Source: Shewanella cutis (GTDB lineage Bacteria; Pseudomonadota; Gammaproteobacteria; Enterobacterales; Shewanellaceae). Taken from it: 64,000 bases of DNA. This document shows, piece after piece, positions 1 through 8,344 of the stretch; the stretch's first letter is position 1; the number at the start of each line of letters is the position of its first letter. The notes below the pieces were generated by a model that worked only from the letters and a program-made list of their open reading frames with translations, was not told where the DNA came from and made no database searches. Both the position numbers and the translations under genes were made by a program. Location: positions 62,001-126,000 of the forward strand of contig NZ_JACSDI010000003.1 in NCBI RefSeq assembly GCF_022410515.1, given 5' to 3'.

Positions 1-972
1 TTAATTGCTCTTGGCGCTGAGGGAGAGATTCTCGAAAACGCCAACGAATACTTATTCTGGTATTTTGCGCTATGCCATTTCCCGATTATCTCAATGGCAT
101 TTACCACCTTGCTGCGTAATGACGGTCGCCCATCGATGGTCACCTTCGTGCTGATCTTAGGCGGTGTGCTTAACACCTTTTTAGATTGGCTGTTTATTGT
201 GGTGTTTCCCTTTGGCTTAGCAGGCGCGGCGATTGCGACCATGCTGTCACAGGCGGTCACCGGACTGCTATGTTTGCAGCATTTTTTTGGCGCGCGTACT
301 CAGCTCAAAATCAACCTCGAGCAGATGAAGCTTAAGCTTGATAACTGCATCAATATCGCCCGTGTTGGATTACCAAGCTTCTTGATGAACTTGTATCTGT
401 CGATTGTGTTAACCTTGCACAACACGGCTTTTTTGTGGGTTGGCGCTCCATTGCACGTGGCGGCATACGGGGTGGTTAGCTATACCGAAGCGTTTTTTTA
501 TTTGATTTTTGAAGGTATTGCCCTCGGCACCCAACCCATTTATAGCTTTAATGCGGGAGCGGGGCGGTTTGATCGGGTAAAGCAAGCTCGCAATATCGCC
601 TTTGGCATGACCCTACTCACCGCCGCGCTTGGCTTAGTGTTAATTTACTCGCGCCCTGAGTGGTTGGTGTATTTGTTTGCTGGCGATAATCCAAGCCTTA
701 CGCCGGTTGCGATTGAAGGGATGCGTTGGTATTTTTGGGGCTTGCCGATGGAAGGCTTGATCTTAGTTGGCGCGAGTTTCTTCCAAGCGATTAATTGTTC
801 AAAACAGGCATCGATTTTAACCGGCGCAAAACTCATACTGATTGCCGCGATTATTTATTGTTTTGCTTGGGCTTTTGGCGTGATTGGCGTGTGGGTGTCG
901 CTCGCGACCTGTAGCACTATGCTGGTGATTTGGATGTTTATCGCCATGCAGCGGCTTAAGGTTAATGCCTAA
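1..972 (+). CDS. MATE-family efflux transporter (5' end cut by window)
   Basis: The reading frame is open from the first base, so the N-terminal part lies outside the window. The visible part is almost wholly hydrophobic, with about seven to eight membrane segments separated by short loops, such as the one holding RNDGRPSMV. This pattern and the internal similarity fit the C-terminal half of a MATE (multi-antimicrobial extrusion) transporter of the inner membrane, which exports cationic compounds using a Na+ or H+ gradient. The substrate cannot be read from the sequence. An ATG at 94 lies inside a membrane segment and is unlikely to be the real start. Confidence 0.85.
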   Translation, partial: LIALGAEGEILENANEYLFWYFALCHFPIISMAFTTLLRNDGRPSMVTFVLILGGVLNTFLDWLFIVVFPFGLAGAAIATMLSQAVTGLLCLQHFFGARTQLKINLEQMKLKLDNCINIARVGLPSFLMNLYLSIVLTLHNTAFLWVGAPLHVAAYGVVSYTEAFFYLIFEGIALGTQPIYSFNAGAGRFDRVKQARNIAFGMTLLTAALGLVLIYSRPEWLVYLFAGDNPSLTPVAIEGMRWYFWGLPMEGLILVGASFFQAINCSKQASILTGAKLILIAAIIYCFAWAFGVIGVWVSLATCSTMLVIWMFIAMQRLKVNA

Positions 973-1191
973 CGATATCTTTATGAGCGAAACCGAGTTA
1001 ATACTAGCGTGTCGGCATGCGCTCTGATACATTTCGCTGGTTTAATCCCAGCTTAAAATTAGCTCAGTTTTTAGCGTGTGTTATATCGATAAAATACCGC
1101 TAGCGACTGACGGTAAAAGCCGGTGAATAGGGTAAAATTCTGGGCCGTTCTTTGAGCTCTTCGTATGTTATTTATGTTTTATGAGGCTTTT

Positions 1192-2703
1192 ATGCGCACC
1201 GCTGCAGTCATCTCAATGCTGTTGTTTGGCGTGTTAACCAGTGTTAATGCCAGCGCCAAAGATAATGAGTTAGTGTTTGCTAGCGATTTTGAGGGTAACC
1301 GTTTATCCCAACCTTGGTCTTGGATCATGGGTTGCCAATTTGATGGGGCAGAGCCCCACAGTGGCGAGAGCGCGTTGCTATGTGCCGAAGGCAATAGCAG
1401 TATTGTCAGTAAATACCCCGTGTCCGAAGCGGGGCTGTTGGAGTTTTGGGTGAAAACTCAAAATATCCAAACTCAATACCGGATTAATGTACTCACATCG
1501 CCCGTATTAAAACTGGATGCTCAGTGGCAGAACGTGGCGCTTATCGATGTCACTCCTGGCACAAATGAATATTTAGCTCACAGGGTATCGATTGACGATC
1601 CGAGCCGCCAATATATTCGCCTCGATATCGAAGCCATTAATGGCCCTATCAGTTTGGATGACCTAACCCTAGATAAAATTCGGCTCGATATTGCGCTGCA
1701 AAAAAACGAGCAAAAAATCATTGGCGGTATCTTAGATAAGCTTAAAGAAGACAAAAACTACGAGGTTCAGGCCGAATCCTTTAGAACCCTAGGCAAAAAC
1801 TACGCCGCCCAGCTTGAAAGCCAAAGACAGTACCTTGAGTATTCTAATGCGATTTATTCCAGTATCACCTTTGTATTGGCGACCTCTGAGCGCAATAAGA
1901 TGTCTAACCCTTTGGGTTATAACACCTTTAGGTCGGTATTAACCGATGCTAAGCGGATTGCGTCGCCCATTCAGCAGGCGCGTTTAGGCTCTATGGTCAA
2001 ACCCTTTGGTGATTTAGCCACAGCGACCCTAAATGTGGTGAGTGCTGGTGCCTATTCAGCCTTTGCTGAACCCTTTAAATCCTTCCTTGCGGCGACCTTT
2101 GATCGATCAAACTACGACAACAGCGATTTAAGTCGCAGTGATAAAAAGTTTGCCGAGGAAAACGGCCTTAAGATCTATCAACAGGCCGAACGCTTTATGG
2201 CCGAAATCGAGAAAGAGCTGCAACAAGTGACGGCTCTCGATAATGATTTAGTCAGTATGCAGAAGAACTTAGATGCTTTCCGTAAGGATTTAGATAAGCA
2301 TCTGCGTAGCTACCTGCAACATGCCAGCATTGCCCGCACGCCCGAAAATTACAGTAAGGTGATGAGCAAAGATGAGCAGACACGCTCGGAAATAATGGCC
2401 GATGTGAATACCAATATCAGCGCCAAGGCCGAAGCTTTACTTGCCTCTAATAGTAATGCTGAACTGGTGCAGTACATGATTAAAACGACTGAAAAAATGG
2501 ATGAGTTTCAGGAGTTTAAAGAGCGTTTTAATCAAATCACCTCAGCGATGTTAACCTTCTACGATCGCTTTGAGCGCTCGATTGCCGCCGAGCAAAATCC
2601 CTTTACCGACCCAAGCGATAGGGCGGTATGGGAGCAACATGCCCAAAGTGCGCGTAATTATATTCGCCAATCGAAGGAAGCCTTTACTAAGGCCTTTATG
2701 TAG
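1192..2703 (+). CDS. Unknown secreted protein with N-terminal beta domain and coiled coils
   Basis: I do not recognise this family. I chose the ATG at 1192 because a TGAGG ribosome-binding site sits seven bases upstream and the product then begins with a clean signal peptide (MRTAAVISMLLFG, cleavage probably after VNASA). An earlier ATG at 1165 would add nine residues and lacks this support. The first 140 or so mature residues (FEGNRLSQPWSW, SISLDDLTLDKI-type ending) look like a beta-sandwich, as in carbohydrate-binding modules. The rest is highly charged, Lys/Glu/Gln-rich and probably helical, with coiled coils around residues 330-480. It is probably periplasmic or surface-exposed. It is followed by a strong hairpin and seems to be a single-gene unit. 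Confidence 0.75.
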   Translation: MRTAAVISMLLFGVLTSVNASAKDNELVFASDFEGNRLSQPWSWIMGCQFDGAEPHSGESALLCAEGNSSIVSKYPVSEAGLLEFWVKTQNIQTQYRINVLTSPVLKLDAQWQNVALIDVTPGTNEYLAHRVSIDDPSRQYIRLDIEAINGPISLDDLTLDKIRLDIALQKNEQKIIGGILDKLKEDKNYEVQAESFRTLGKNYAAQLESQRQYLEYSNAIYSSITFVLATSERNKMSNPLGYNTFRSVLTDAKRIASPIQQARLGSMVKPFGDLATATLNVVSAGAYSAFAEPFKSFLAATFDRSNYDNSDLSRSDKKFAEENGLKIYQQAERFMAEIEKELQQVTALDNDLVSMQKNLDAFRKDLDKHLRSYLQHASIARTPENYSKVMSKDEQTRSEIMADVNTNISAKAEALLASNSNAELVQYMIKTTEKMDEFQEFKERFNQITSAMLTFYDRFERSIAAEQNPFTDPSDRAVWEQHAQSARNYIRQSKEAFTKAFM

Positions 2704-2740
2704 TGGATTGTTGTAGATAGGTTTACGGGGCTTGTTCATT

Positions 2741-2773
2741 AAAATGGCAGCGAAGGTTTTGCGCTGCCATTTT
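2741..2773 (+). terminator. Strong hairpin after the secreted coiled-coil gene
   Basis: A 12-bp perfect stem (AAAATGGCAGCG with CGCTGCCATTTT) and an 8-nt loop start 38 bases after the stop codon at 2703. T- and A-runs flank the stem, so it could terminate transcription in either direction. Confidence 0.7.
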
Positions 2774-2814
2774 ATGTTATCCATAGTGTTGTTCGTAAAC
2801 TCAAAGTGCCCCAA

Positions 2815-3060
2815 AGCAAGATAGCTTGATCATTAGGTGTACTGAGTGAATTGTCATTGTTTCCCCAGTGACACGCCGTGAATATGTCCTTATAGGCTCG
2901 ACGGCGACATCCATGCCGCCAACGGTCACTGTTGCAACAATGGCAATCTTAACGACCAATGAACTATTCACTCGGCTTAAAGCTTTGTGCCACAAAACTT
3001 GCTAACACTCGTTTAGTGAATCGAAAATTGACGAACTACTTTCCCTAACAGTTCTTATCG
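2815..3060. repeat. Probable decayed dispersed repeat, no gene
   Basis: This AT/GC-mosaic stretch has no credible reading frame. It contains nested inverted repeats, for example CAGTGAC at about 2861 with GTCACTG at about 2926, and the motif CTCGACGGCGACATCCATGC. From memory this resembles dispersed sequence found many times in Shewanella genomes; I cannot confirm that here. Confidence 0.35.
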
Positions 3061-3245
3061 ATGAACCCTGTTTTTAGTGCTTCTTCATGAGTGAGCGGAA
3101 CTGGATGGGTGTACAGTCATATTCAAATTTAAGTAGCTTTTCGCGTTTTTAAACCCATTATTTTGCGCATTTTTCCAATCTGAAATTATAAAAACCATTT
3201 AAAATCAACTGTATATGGTTGCTGAGGATTAGTTAATAGGTTTGG

Positions 3246-3265
3246 AAAACGCGCATGCGCGTTTT
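3246..3265. promoter_or_regulatory. 20-bp perfect palindrome upstream of the cassette-like gene
   Basis: AAAACGCGCATGCGCGTTTT reads the same on both strands. Its half AAACGCGCA occurs again at 3351-3359, overlapping the start codon of the next gene, and in inverted form at about 3323-3331. It may be an operator or the remains of a recombination site. Confidence 0.4.
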
Positions 3266-3321
3266 TCCTGATGGTATATTTGAAGAGAAGCTGATAAGTT
3301 CTTTGCATACAGCTAGTTAAC

Positions 3322-3360
3322 TGTGCGCGTTTTCACTGGTCCAACGAGGTAAACGCGCAT
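3322..3360 (+). promoter_or_regulatory. Hairpin enclosing the ribosome-binding site and start codon
   Basis: TGCGCGTTT and AAACGCGCA form a 9-bp perfect stem. The loop carries the GAGG ribosome-binding site (3346-3349), and the first base of the ATG at 3359 lies at the end of the stem. In mRNA this could limit translation of the gene at 3359. It may also be a coincidence of the local repeat motif. Confidence 0.35.
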
Positions 3361-3859
3361 GCGTACTAATAAAATGTTAGGGCTCATCGGTAGCATGCCA
3401 AATTTTAACCTTGATGATTTCTTTGAAGATGATATTCCAGCTGGTTGGAAGTGTGCTCTTATATCGAATCATTCCCACAGCCTTTCGCAAAGTGAAGCAG
3501 AGAAGCACTGGATGACATTTACTTCATTGTCCGGTGAAAGTGATCCTAATTGGGCTGAATTTTCTCAGGCTGAGAACAGCTTCAAAGAGCTATTTAGTGA
3601 TTTGGAGCGCGACATTGGGCTTTATATCTGTGAGCAAAACATTAATGCTCACTCTCCCAAGTTAGCCTCCAGCAGTATCAGTGACGCTATCTCATACAAT
3701 GTAAGAGAAAAAAGGTTTGATGCATTTACCTCAGACCAATTTGACTGCGTAATTTTAGGTAACTTTGACCTTACATTTCCGGTGTTTATCTCAGAGGAAC
3801 AAGAGTGGGGAATTATTGAGAATGCGGTGTTAAAATCAGGCCTGTATCTGCTCAAATAG
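3359..3859 (+). CDS. Unknown 166-aa protein, integron cassette-like
   Basis: I do not recognise this protein. It is acidic, with no signal peptide or membrane segment, and looks like a soluble cytoplasmic protein. Its N-terminus contains NLDDFFEDD and its C-terminus contains EEQEWGIIENAV. The ATG at 3359 is preceded by GAGG with a 9-base spacing. The main clue is context: the stop codon at 3857-3859 is followed at once by an attC-type recombination site, the usual layout of an integron gene cassette. Base usage is more AT-rich than in the flanking core genes, which suggests transfer. Most genes in such cassettes have unknown roles, so I assign none. Confidence 0.65.
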   Translation: MRTNKMLGLIGSMPNFNLDDFFEDDIPAGWKCALISNHSHSLSQSEAEKHWMTFTSLSGESDPNWAEFSQAENSFKELFSDLERDIGLYICEQNINAHSPKLASSSISDAISYNVREKRFDAFTSDQFDCVILGNFDLTFPVFISEEQEWGIIENAVLKSGLYLLK

Positions 3860-3950
3860 CCCTAACAAAAGCAAGCAGCCGGAGCGGTTTTAAGCTGCTT
3901 TCGTTTCACTCAATCAACTTAAAACACGCCCGCTGTTGCTGGCGTTAAAT
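3860..3950 (+). other. attC-like integron recombination site
   Basis: The left core ends in CCTAAC (3861-3866) and the right core is GTTAAAT (3944-3950), matching the GTTRRRY consensus. Next to the cores, AGCAAGCAGC at 3870-3879 pairs with GCTGTTGCT at 3932-3940 over nine bases, leaving one extra G unpaired in the left arm. A single extrahelical base of this kind is what integron integrases use to recognise the folded bottom strand. The length of about 90 bp is in the normal attC range (about 60-140). No integrase gene is visible in the window. Confidence 0.7.
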
Positions 3951-4008
3951 TTTTATATAATGATGTGTGTGTTTTTCATCTTTTGGCTTGTAAAAAGTAG
4001 TTGTATTT

Positions 4009-4239
4009 ATGTTAGTTAAAACTTACTTAAGTAATATAGCTACCATTAGTCCTAGATCTATTGGCTTTTTGATAATTATTGGTGGGTGGGAGCCTATCTA
4101 CCAAATACTTAAATTATTTCACCTTGTTGGTGATAACTTTAATGGTTTTTTCATAATCTTGGCAGTTGTATTGTCTGTAGCCGTTTTTCTGTTTGATTAT
4201 GTAAAATTAAAGTTTAAAGCTAGAAAAAACTTGAAATGA
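4009..4239 (+). CDS. Small two-helix membrane protein, cassette-like
   Basis: This 76-residue protein has two hydrophobic segments (about residues 17-37 and 46-67) and a Lys/Arg-rich tail (KLKFKARKNLK), so both ends probably face the cytoplasm. The family is not recognised. It starts 59 bases after the attC site at 3860-3950. After its stop codon the sequence CATAACAAA at 4255-4263 resembles the opening of another attC, but the matching second half is missing. This would fit a second cassette whose 3' end was lost. There is no clear ribosome-binding site before the ATG, so expression is uncertain. Confidence 0.5.
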   Translation: MLVKTYLSNIATISPRSIGFLIIIGGWEPIYQILKLFHLVGDNFNGFFIILAVVLSVAVFLFDYVKLKFKARKNLK

Positions 4240-4429
4240 TATATGCGCGTCAAAACATAACAAATTAGGATAGGCCGCGCGTAGCCGCGACCCATTCTCA
4301 AAAGGCATGGCAAGTGTTGAACAAGCCCGATGCTGGTTGTTGACACGCTATTATGCCAATAGCGGATTGAGAATTTGAAGCTGCTAAGGTTGTATTTTGA
4401 AAGAGACTTTTGTGCAGATATGACCTGCC

Positions 4430-4642
4430 CTTAGAGAACAATTGGTAGAAGAGGATACTGGGCGAATCATTCGCAATGATAAACGTGGCGCCATCAGTGA
4501 AACTAGCACCAAGTTACTGACAGGATTAAATATCCCCCATGAAAATTGGCTCAAGCTCATTATTGAGTTTGGCAAGTTAAAGGGCCTGAGGAAAGTTAAC
4601 TCAGACTCTAATAAGTACTCGGTTAAAGCGCTGGCCAAATAG
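4430..4642 (+). pseudogene. Remnant of a transposase C-terminus (RAYT / IS200-like)
   Basis: The frame encodes LREQLVEEDTGRIIRNDKRG followed by a segment containing NIPHENWLKLIIEFGKLKG. From memory this matches the C-terminal tail of REP-associated tyrosine transposases, which typically reads like DxTGRxIRxDKRGAI...ILxRLxxxxxxWLxLxxEF. The catalytic HUH region and the rest of the protein are absent and a stop codon lies just upstream, so this is a broken fragment. It marks past mobile-element activity at this site. The only start in frame would be TTG at 4442, without a ribosome-binding site. The 4240-4429 stretch before it holds nothing I can identify. Confidence 0.45.
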
Positions 4643-4666
4643 AGGGTCTATTTCGGAGGAAGAGGG

Positions 4667-5845
4667 TTACACTGGCTTACAACACACACCATATCTTAAG
4701 CTCGCTCTGCGATGGAGTTCATAGACTTCACAACCTAACAATGGCTCAGTTCTATTCAGCACTGCACCAAAACGCTCAAAGTAGTCCTCATTAACTTGCT
4801 TTGCACTGATAAGTGGTACTTCAATACTGACATCTACACGACCTTTACGTATCAACGCAGGGTCAAGATGATCGAGATGATTTGTGGTCATTATGACAAG
4901 GCAGTCATCAAGAGGAATGACGCCGTCTAACGCGTTGAGTACGCCACCTAAAGTGAGTGGTGGGTTGTCTACGTTGCTTTCAGCTGTACGTGATACCGTA
5001 GCCTTTACACAATCACAGTCCTCTATTAACAACATCGCTCCGGGCGCTACTTTTCTAATCGCCTTATGAATAGTGGCATCATTGACAGTCGATAGATTCA
5101 ATATGTATAGATCGCGATGATACTCAACCGCTAAGGCCCTCGCGATACCCGTCTTACCCGTGCCCGTTTTTCCATGTAGCAGTATGGTTAGCTTACTGAC
5201 AACCGATTTTCCCCGACTTGCGAAGTTATCAACTTCCCTCATCAAGTCCTGCTTAAACCCTTCATCTAGCACTAAGTCACTAAAACCCGATGATTTCAAT
5301 GTACCGTAGCGACACCATTCGGTTTCTTCGAAAATATTCACTTTCGGCTCAGTAGAAATGTCTCCACGAGTATCTTCTAAAAAACGATATAGTTTATCTT
5401 TTGCCCACCATGGTGCTCTTACAGTAATAGAATCGTATGCCATCGTACTATCGACCTTAGTACGGGTTGCCAACATAAAACAACCACCGTATTTAAACAG
5501 ATGCATACCATAGCCGATAGACTTAACACTGACACGCCCGTCGTAATTCACACCATAGTCAAAGTACACAGCCTCAGAGATCGAACGTGAAAAAAACGGA
5601 ATGGTAGTATTACTGATCAAAAAGGACAGCTTATTGAAGATCTCTGTGCGTGCCTGATGGCTATCGTCTATAGTGAGCCGCACAAATAGCAGGCTACTGA
5701 GCCAGCTTAACAGTTTCGCGGGGACATCTTTTAGCATGTAGCCTACGAGCCCAATTAACGTAAATGTTAATACTCCAACAATGACAGCCGTCAACAAAGG
5801 ATCACTATTGGTGAGCGCCTTTATTTGTAGTAATACCTCGTTCAT
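4667..5845 (-). CDS. BCS1-like membrane-anchored AAA ATPase
   Basis: This 392-residue protein has one N-terminal membrane segment (about residues 17-37), a middle beta-rich region, and a C-terminal AAA domain. The AAA motifs are clear: Walker A GKTGTGKT (225-232), Walker B MLLIEDCD (271-278), sensor-1 Asn in MTTNH (about 322), and arginine-finger residues in LIRKGRVD (331-338). The Walker B form LLIEDCD and the single N-terminal anchor resemble mitochondrial BCS1, which moves folded proteins across membranes. Bacterial relatives are sparsely distributed and their role is poorly known; some lie in defence islands. It stands alone here, tail-to-tail with a transposase remnant. AAAGGTGA precedes the ATG. 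Confidence 0.8.
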   Translation of the reverse strand: MNEVLLQIKALTNSDPLLTAVIVGVLTFTLIGLVGYMLKDVPAKLLSWLSSLLFVRLTIDDSHQARTEIFNKLSFLISNTTIPFFSRSISEAVYFDYGVNYDGRVSVKSIGYGMHLFKYGGCFMLATRTKVDSTMAYDSITVRAPWWAKDKLYRFLEDTRGDISTEPKVNIFEETEWCRYGTLKSSGFSDLVLDEGFKQDLMREVDNFASRGKSVVSKLTILLHGKTGTGKTGIARALAVEYHRDLYILNLSTVNDATIHKAIRKVAPGAMLLIEDCDCVKATVSRTAESNVDNPPLTLGGVLNALDGVIPLDDCLVIMTTNHLDHLDPALIRKGRVDVSIEVPLISAKQVNEDYFERFGAVLNRTEPLLGCEVYELHRRASLRYGVCCKPV

Positions 5846-5880
5846 TTACTCACCTTTACTATAAATGCCTAATAGATATA

Positions 5881-5915
5881 GTCGAGAATACGACCAGCCG
5901 CGTCGAGTATACTCG
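5881..5915. promoter_or_regulatory. Candidate operator for the AAA ATPase gene
   Basis: GTCGAGAATAC (5881-5891) and GTCGAGTATAC (5903-5913) match at 10 of 11 positions and lie 22 bp apart, two helical turns. The second overlaps the 12-bp palindrome CGAGTATACTCG (5904-5915). They lie 35-70 bp upstream of the start codon at 5845. Confidence 0.35.
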
Positions 5916-5983
5916 TAAGGTATCCTCAGTATTGCGCTATCGCATCTGGTTAAAGCGACTTGATAAAGATCCTTTACTTATCA

Positions 5984-6250
5984 CTAGCTATTGCTTTGGC
6001 TGCGGCGCTCATCAAAGAGCAGAACGGCGCGGCCTTGCATCCACTGATTGACTTGCACTACATCCGTGTTTAACAGCCCGTTCGCCATCTTATAGGCAGG
6101 ACGCCTGAATGTCGTGCAATGCAGGGATACGTGAGAACGACCATGGCTCTCGTTCATAAGCTTAGAAATCCTAGATTTCTCTATTCACCGAGTCGGCGGC
6201 GAATGCCATGGTAAGCCTGTACCTGTAGGCGAATAATTCTTATAAATCAA
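5984..6250 (-). repeat. Repeat debris with a 57-codon open stretch
   Basis: A minus-strand frame from an ATG near 6157 to the stop at 5984-5986 encodes a basic peptide containing TFRRPAYKMANGLLNTD and NQWMQGRAVLLFDERRSQSN. It resembles short peptides I recall being called repeatedly in Shewanella genomes from a dispersed repeat, so I treat it as repeat debris and not a gene. The rest of 5916-6284 has no gene I can support. Confidence 0.3.
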
Positions 6251-6284
6251 ATGTTTCAAATATTGTTATGCTAAATTTTAAATA

Positions 6285-6312
6285 AGAAAGCCGCCAATAA
6301 AGGTCGGCTTTC
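6285..6312 (-). terminator. Terminator of the lldEFG operon
   Basis: Read on the minus strand, AAAGCCGACC and GGCGGCTTT form an imperfect stem followed by TTCTTA. It lies 57 bases downstream of the lldG stop codon. Confidence 0.6.
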
Positions 6313-6368
6313 ATGTTTCGATTGTCCCGTAACCTTTGCGTTTCTTGGTTACATTAAATCTTGAGGCA

Positions 6369-6938
6369 TTACAGCAAATACACGTTCGAGCTGCAGGCGC
6401 CGTGAGCACCGACGACGAGGGCTTGTTCGATATCGGCGGTTTTTGAGGGACCGGCGATAAACACCCCAAACTCACCTGAGGCTAGCGTGATTTCTTTTGC
6501 CGCTTGATGCATGTTTGGCACAATCTTATTGGCTGGCAGGGCTAAGATCAGGTTTTCACAGATAAAAGGCGTTACTCTGTGGCCTAAGTTCTTATTGTTT
6601 ACCCAAATGGCACCATTTTCGGCAACACCAATATCCCCAGGGATCACCGCATAATCGATATCCCTGAGCTCGTGAGCCGTTGGTGGCACATCACGGTTTG
6701 CTGTGATGCCCTCAACGAGGGAGATAACCTGTAAGCCTTGGGCGACAAGCTCATCCACTTTGGCTTGCAGTGCCGCGAGGCCGCCTTCACGGTGAAGTGT
6801 ACCCGCAACGGTTTTCAGATTGGTTTCAAACTGGCCAACCAGATCTTCAACCCTTGGGGCGACATCGATGCTCGGCATAGGATGGTTTGTTAAAGCCGAC
6901 AGTTTGAGCGCATTGAGAATTTCGTGCTTACTAGACAT
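6369..6938 (-). CDS. lldG: Lactate utilisation protein LldG (LutC/LUD domain)
   Basis: This 189-residue soluble protein has the LUD domain of the LutC/LldG family, the third subunit of the LldEFG (LutABC) L-lactate dehydrogenase complex that oxidises L-lactate to pyruvate. Typical features are the C-terminal GEFGVFIAGPSKTADIEQ segment and the glycine-rich end. I set the start at 6938 (MSSKHEILNALK) because AGGAG stands just upstream; the longer reading frame to 7025 overlaps lldF and is not needed. The gene follows the lldF stop with a one-base gap, so the two are probably translationally coupled. Order and neighbours match the lactate cluster of S. oneidensis. Confidence 0.9.
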   Translation of the reverse strand: MSSKHEILNALKLSALTNHPMPSIDVAPRVEDLVGQFETNLKTVAGTLHREGGLAALQAKVDELVAQGLQVISLVEGITANRDVPPTAHELRDIDYAVIPGDIGVAENGAIWVNNKNLGHRVTPFICENLILALPANKIVPNMHQAAKEITLASGEFGVFIAGPSKTADIEQALVVGAHGACSSNVYLL

Positions 6939-6939
6939 C

Positions 6940-8334
6940 TTATAGGCTCCTGTGTTTCTTAAACCAAGCTTCGAAGCTGGAGTTGGGGGCGACTGGCAGT
7001 TCACGGTATTTACCCCAGGCACCACTAAAGGGCTTGAGCAGACTACCCGGCAGAATGCGCAGTGCAGTTCGGGCCGCGCCCATTGAGCAATTGAGCAGAG
7101 TGGTGCTTGCCATAAATTTACCCACTAATGGCATATAGCCGTTTTTGCCGTAGGGGAGTTGTCCGGCTTCGGCCTTAAGGCGTCTGTGGTGGTGAATAAT
7201 CTTATCGAGCGGCACCTTGGTCGGGCAGACATAGGTACAGCTACCACACAGAGTACAAGCCCAAGCGATGGAGTTGGTATCGTCATGCTTGGCACCCACC
7301 GCAATCCCAATCGGGCCGGGAATGGTGTAGTTGTAGCTGTAACCACCAGAGCGGCGATACACAGGACAAGTATTTAAACAACCGCCGCAACGAATACATT
7401 TCAATGATTCGGCAAGGATTTTATCCTTCATCATCTCGGTACGGCCGTTATCGACGATGATCACATGCATCTCTCCATCGACCTGTGGTCCACGGTAGAA
7501 GGCGCTATAAGTAGTGACGGGTTGGCCAGTTGCGTTGCGTGCGAGGGTGCGTAGTAACACGGCGGCGCTGTCGATATCGGGGACAATTTTGTCGATCCCC
7601 ATTGAATGCAACTGCAACTTGGGCAGGTTAGCGCCCATATCGGCGTTACCTTCGTTAGTACAAACGACCACGGCGCCCTTATCGGCAATCGCCATGTTTA
7701 CCCCTGTCATGGCGGCATCGGCGCTGAGGAATTTTTCACGCAAATGCGCGCGGGCGGCACGGGTTAAATACAAGGGATCGGCTGCCCCCGCTTTAGTGCC
7801 GAGTTTCTCATGGAAGAGGTCACCGACTTCTTCTTTTTTCATGTGGATAGCGGGCACCACAATGTGCGAAGGCGGCATTTTCGCGAGCTGAATAATGCGC
7901 TCACCTAAGTCGGTGTCGATGACTTCAATTCCACGCTGCTCTAAGTAAGGATTGAGATGACATTCCTCGGTGAGCATGGATTTGGACTTAACTAACTTCT
8001 TCACTTTATGGCTAGCTAAGATCTCGTGCACGATACGGTTGTGCTCGGCGCCATCTTTGGCCCAATGCACTTTGATGCCGTTGGCAAGACAGTTTTGCTC
8101 AAAGGTTTCAAGGTATTGTGCAAGGTTGGTTAAGGTATGCAGTTTGATTTCAGAACCTAACTGACGCAGTTGCTCCCATTCGGGTAAGCTGCCAGCGGCG
8201 CGATCGCGTTTTTCGCGCAGCACCCAAAGGGCTTTAGAGTGCCAGTCAACTCGGGTTTCATCGCGGCAGAAAATATCGGCTTTATGAGCGTGAACCTGTG
8301 AACCCGTGGCCCCGTGATTATGTTGATATGCCAT
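6940..8334 (-). CDS. lldF: Iron-sulfur subunit of L-lactate dehydrogenase, LldF
   Basis: This 464-residue protein joins an N-terminal LUD domain (about residues 60-300) to two 4Fe-4S binding motifs in the C-terminal part, CIRCGGCLNTCP and CTLCGSCTYVCP, and ends in a short C-terminal region typical of LutB/LldF. It carries electrons from L-lactate oxidation towards the quinone pool and works with LldE and LldG on the cytoplasmic side of the inner membrane. Ten bases separate it from lldE upstream. All eight cluster cysteines are present. Confidence 0.93.
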   Translation of the reverse strand: MAYQHNHGATGSQVHAHKADIFCRDETRVDWHSKALWVLREKRDRAAGSLPEWEQLRQLGSEIKLHTLTNLAQYLETFEQNCLANGIKVHWAKDGAEHNRIVHEILASHKVKKLVKSKSMLTEECHLNPYLEQRGIEVIDTDLGERIIQLAKMPPSHIVVPAIHMKKEEVGDLFHEKLGTKAGAADPLYLTRAARAHLREKFLSADAAMTGVNMAIADKGAVVVCTNEGNADMGANLPKLQLHSMGIDKIVPDIDSAAVLLRTLARNATGQPVTTYSAFYRGPQVDGEMHVIIVDNGRTEMMKDKILAESLKCIRCGGCLNTCPVYRRSGGYSYNYTIPGPIGIAVGAKHDDTNSIAWACTLCGSCTYVCPTKVPLDKIIHHHRRLKAEAGQLPYGKNGYMPLVGKFMASTTLLNCSMGAARTALRILPGSLLKPFSGAWGKYRELPVAPNSSFEAWFKKHRSL

Positions 8335-8344
8335 AGTGGGTCTC

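Noticed and set aside
2801..2995. 64-codon minus-strand open frame in the gene-free stretch
   Set aside because: It overlaps repeat-like sequence with nested inverted repeats, has no ribosome-binding site and no signal of selection that I can see.
5984..6157. 57-codon minus-strand frame as a real gene
   Set aside because: It looks like a peptide read from a dispersed repeat; no ribosome-binding site is seen.
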